Assembly (NCBI GenBank): GCA_903885855.1
Contig: CAISKG010000614.1
Location: 1-10,247, forward strand
Length of the DNA: 10,247 nucleotides
Source of the DNA: an uncultured Planctomycetaceae bacterium
GTDB lineage: Bacteria > Planctomycetota > Planctomycetia > Pirellulales > UBA1268
Reading direction: 5' to 3'
Part shown: positions 10,193 to 10,247 of the stretch, one piece after another
Position numbering within the stretch: the first letter of the stretch is position 1
How the letters are laid out: the number at the start of each line of letters is the position of its first letter
Notes under the pieces: model-generated
Told to the model about the DNA's origin: nothing
The model's database searches: none
What the model saw: the letters and a program-made list of their open reading frames with translations, nothing else
Made by a program: the position numbers and the translations under genes

Positions 10193-10247
10193 CCGGCGTT
10201 TCCGCACCGGCCCGCCAGGCGACCGGGCCAGCCAGCCCCGGCGGCCC
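10193..10247. other. Unassigned sequence after the hairpin
   Basis: Fifty-five GC-rich bases to the window edge. No start codon with a ribosome binding site and no further structured element is evident. Confidence 0.5.

Noticed and set aside
1..10247. Possible defence system, CRISPR or mobile element
   Set aside because: No regularly spaced DNA repeats, transposase, integrase, nuclease, reverse transcriptase or tRNA was found on either strand; the repeats seen are protein-level domain repeats within one gene.

Overview
The window looks like planctomycete DNA, probably of the Pirellulales type. It is very GC-rich, with G/C strongly preferred at third codon positions. It holds two long, divergently transcribed surface or outer-membrane protein genes, and both have family signatures I associate with Planctomycetes: an N-terminal LExR-xLA export motif on a giant multidomain protein, and a BBP7-type outer-membrane beta-barrel.

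Positions 1-8165 (minus strand) are one uninterrupted reading frame of at least 2,721 codons. It starts at the ATG at 8165-8163 and runs off the left edge before any stop codon. From the N-terminus the protein has: a basic leader and LEAR-xLA motif; two bacterial Ig-like (SbsA-like) modules; a PPC-type domain; a matrixin-like zinc metalloprotease (HEIGHAIGLGH plus Met-turn); a second PPC domain; a short linker-type module inserted ahead of a parallel beta-helix region; a second, unrelated leishmanolysin-like zinc metalloprotease (HELGHALGF plus a distal HW); more beta-helix; a PPC domain split by an insertion; another PPC-like domain; and a beta-propeller-like tail cut by the window edge. It is most likely a secreted or cell-surface giant adhesin/protease.

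Positions 8166-8816 are a roughly 650-base divergent intergenic region with no convincing gene. It carries a perfect 8+1+8 palindrome, a long-range 9-bp inverted repeat, a 9-bp direct repeat and the two ribosome binding sites. Positions 8817-10136 (plus strand) encode a complete 439-residue BBP7-like outer-membrane beta-barrel with a signal peptide, an acidic Ser/Glu-rich linker and a terminal Trp. A strong GC hairpin 36 bases after its stop is a candidate terminator. The last 55 bases hold nothing I can name.

The two genes share the control region between them, so they may be co-regulated and may act together at the outer membrane, but the sequence does not prove this. No defence system, CRISPR array, mobile element, tRNA or rRNA is visible.
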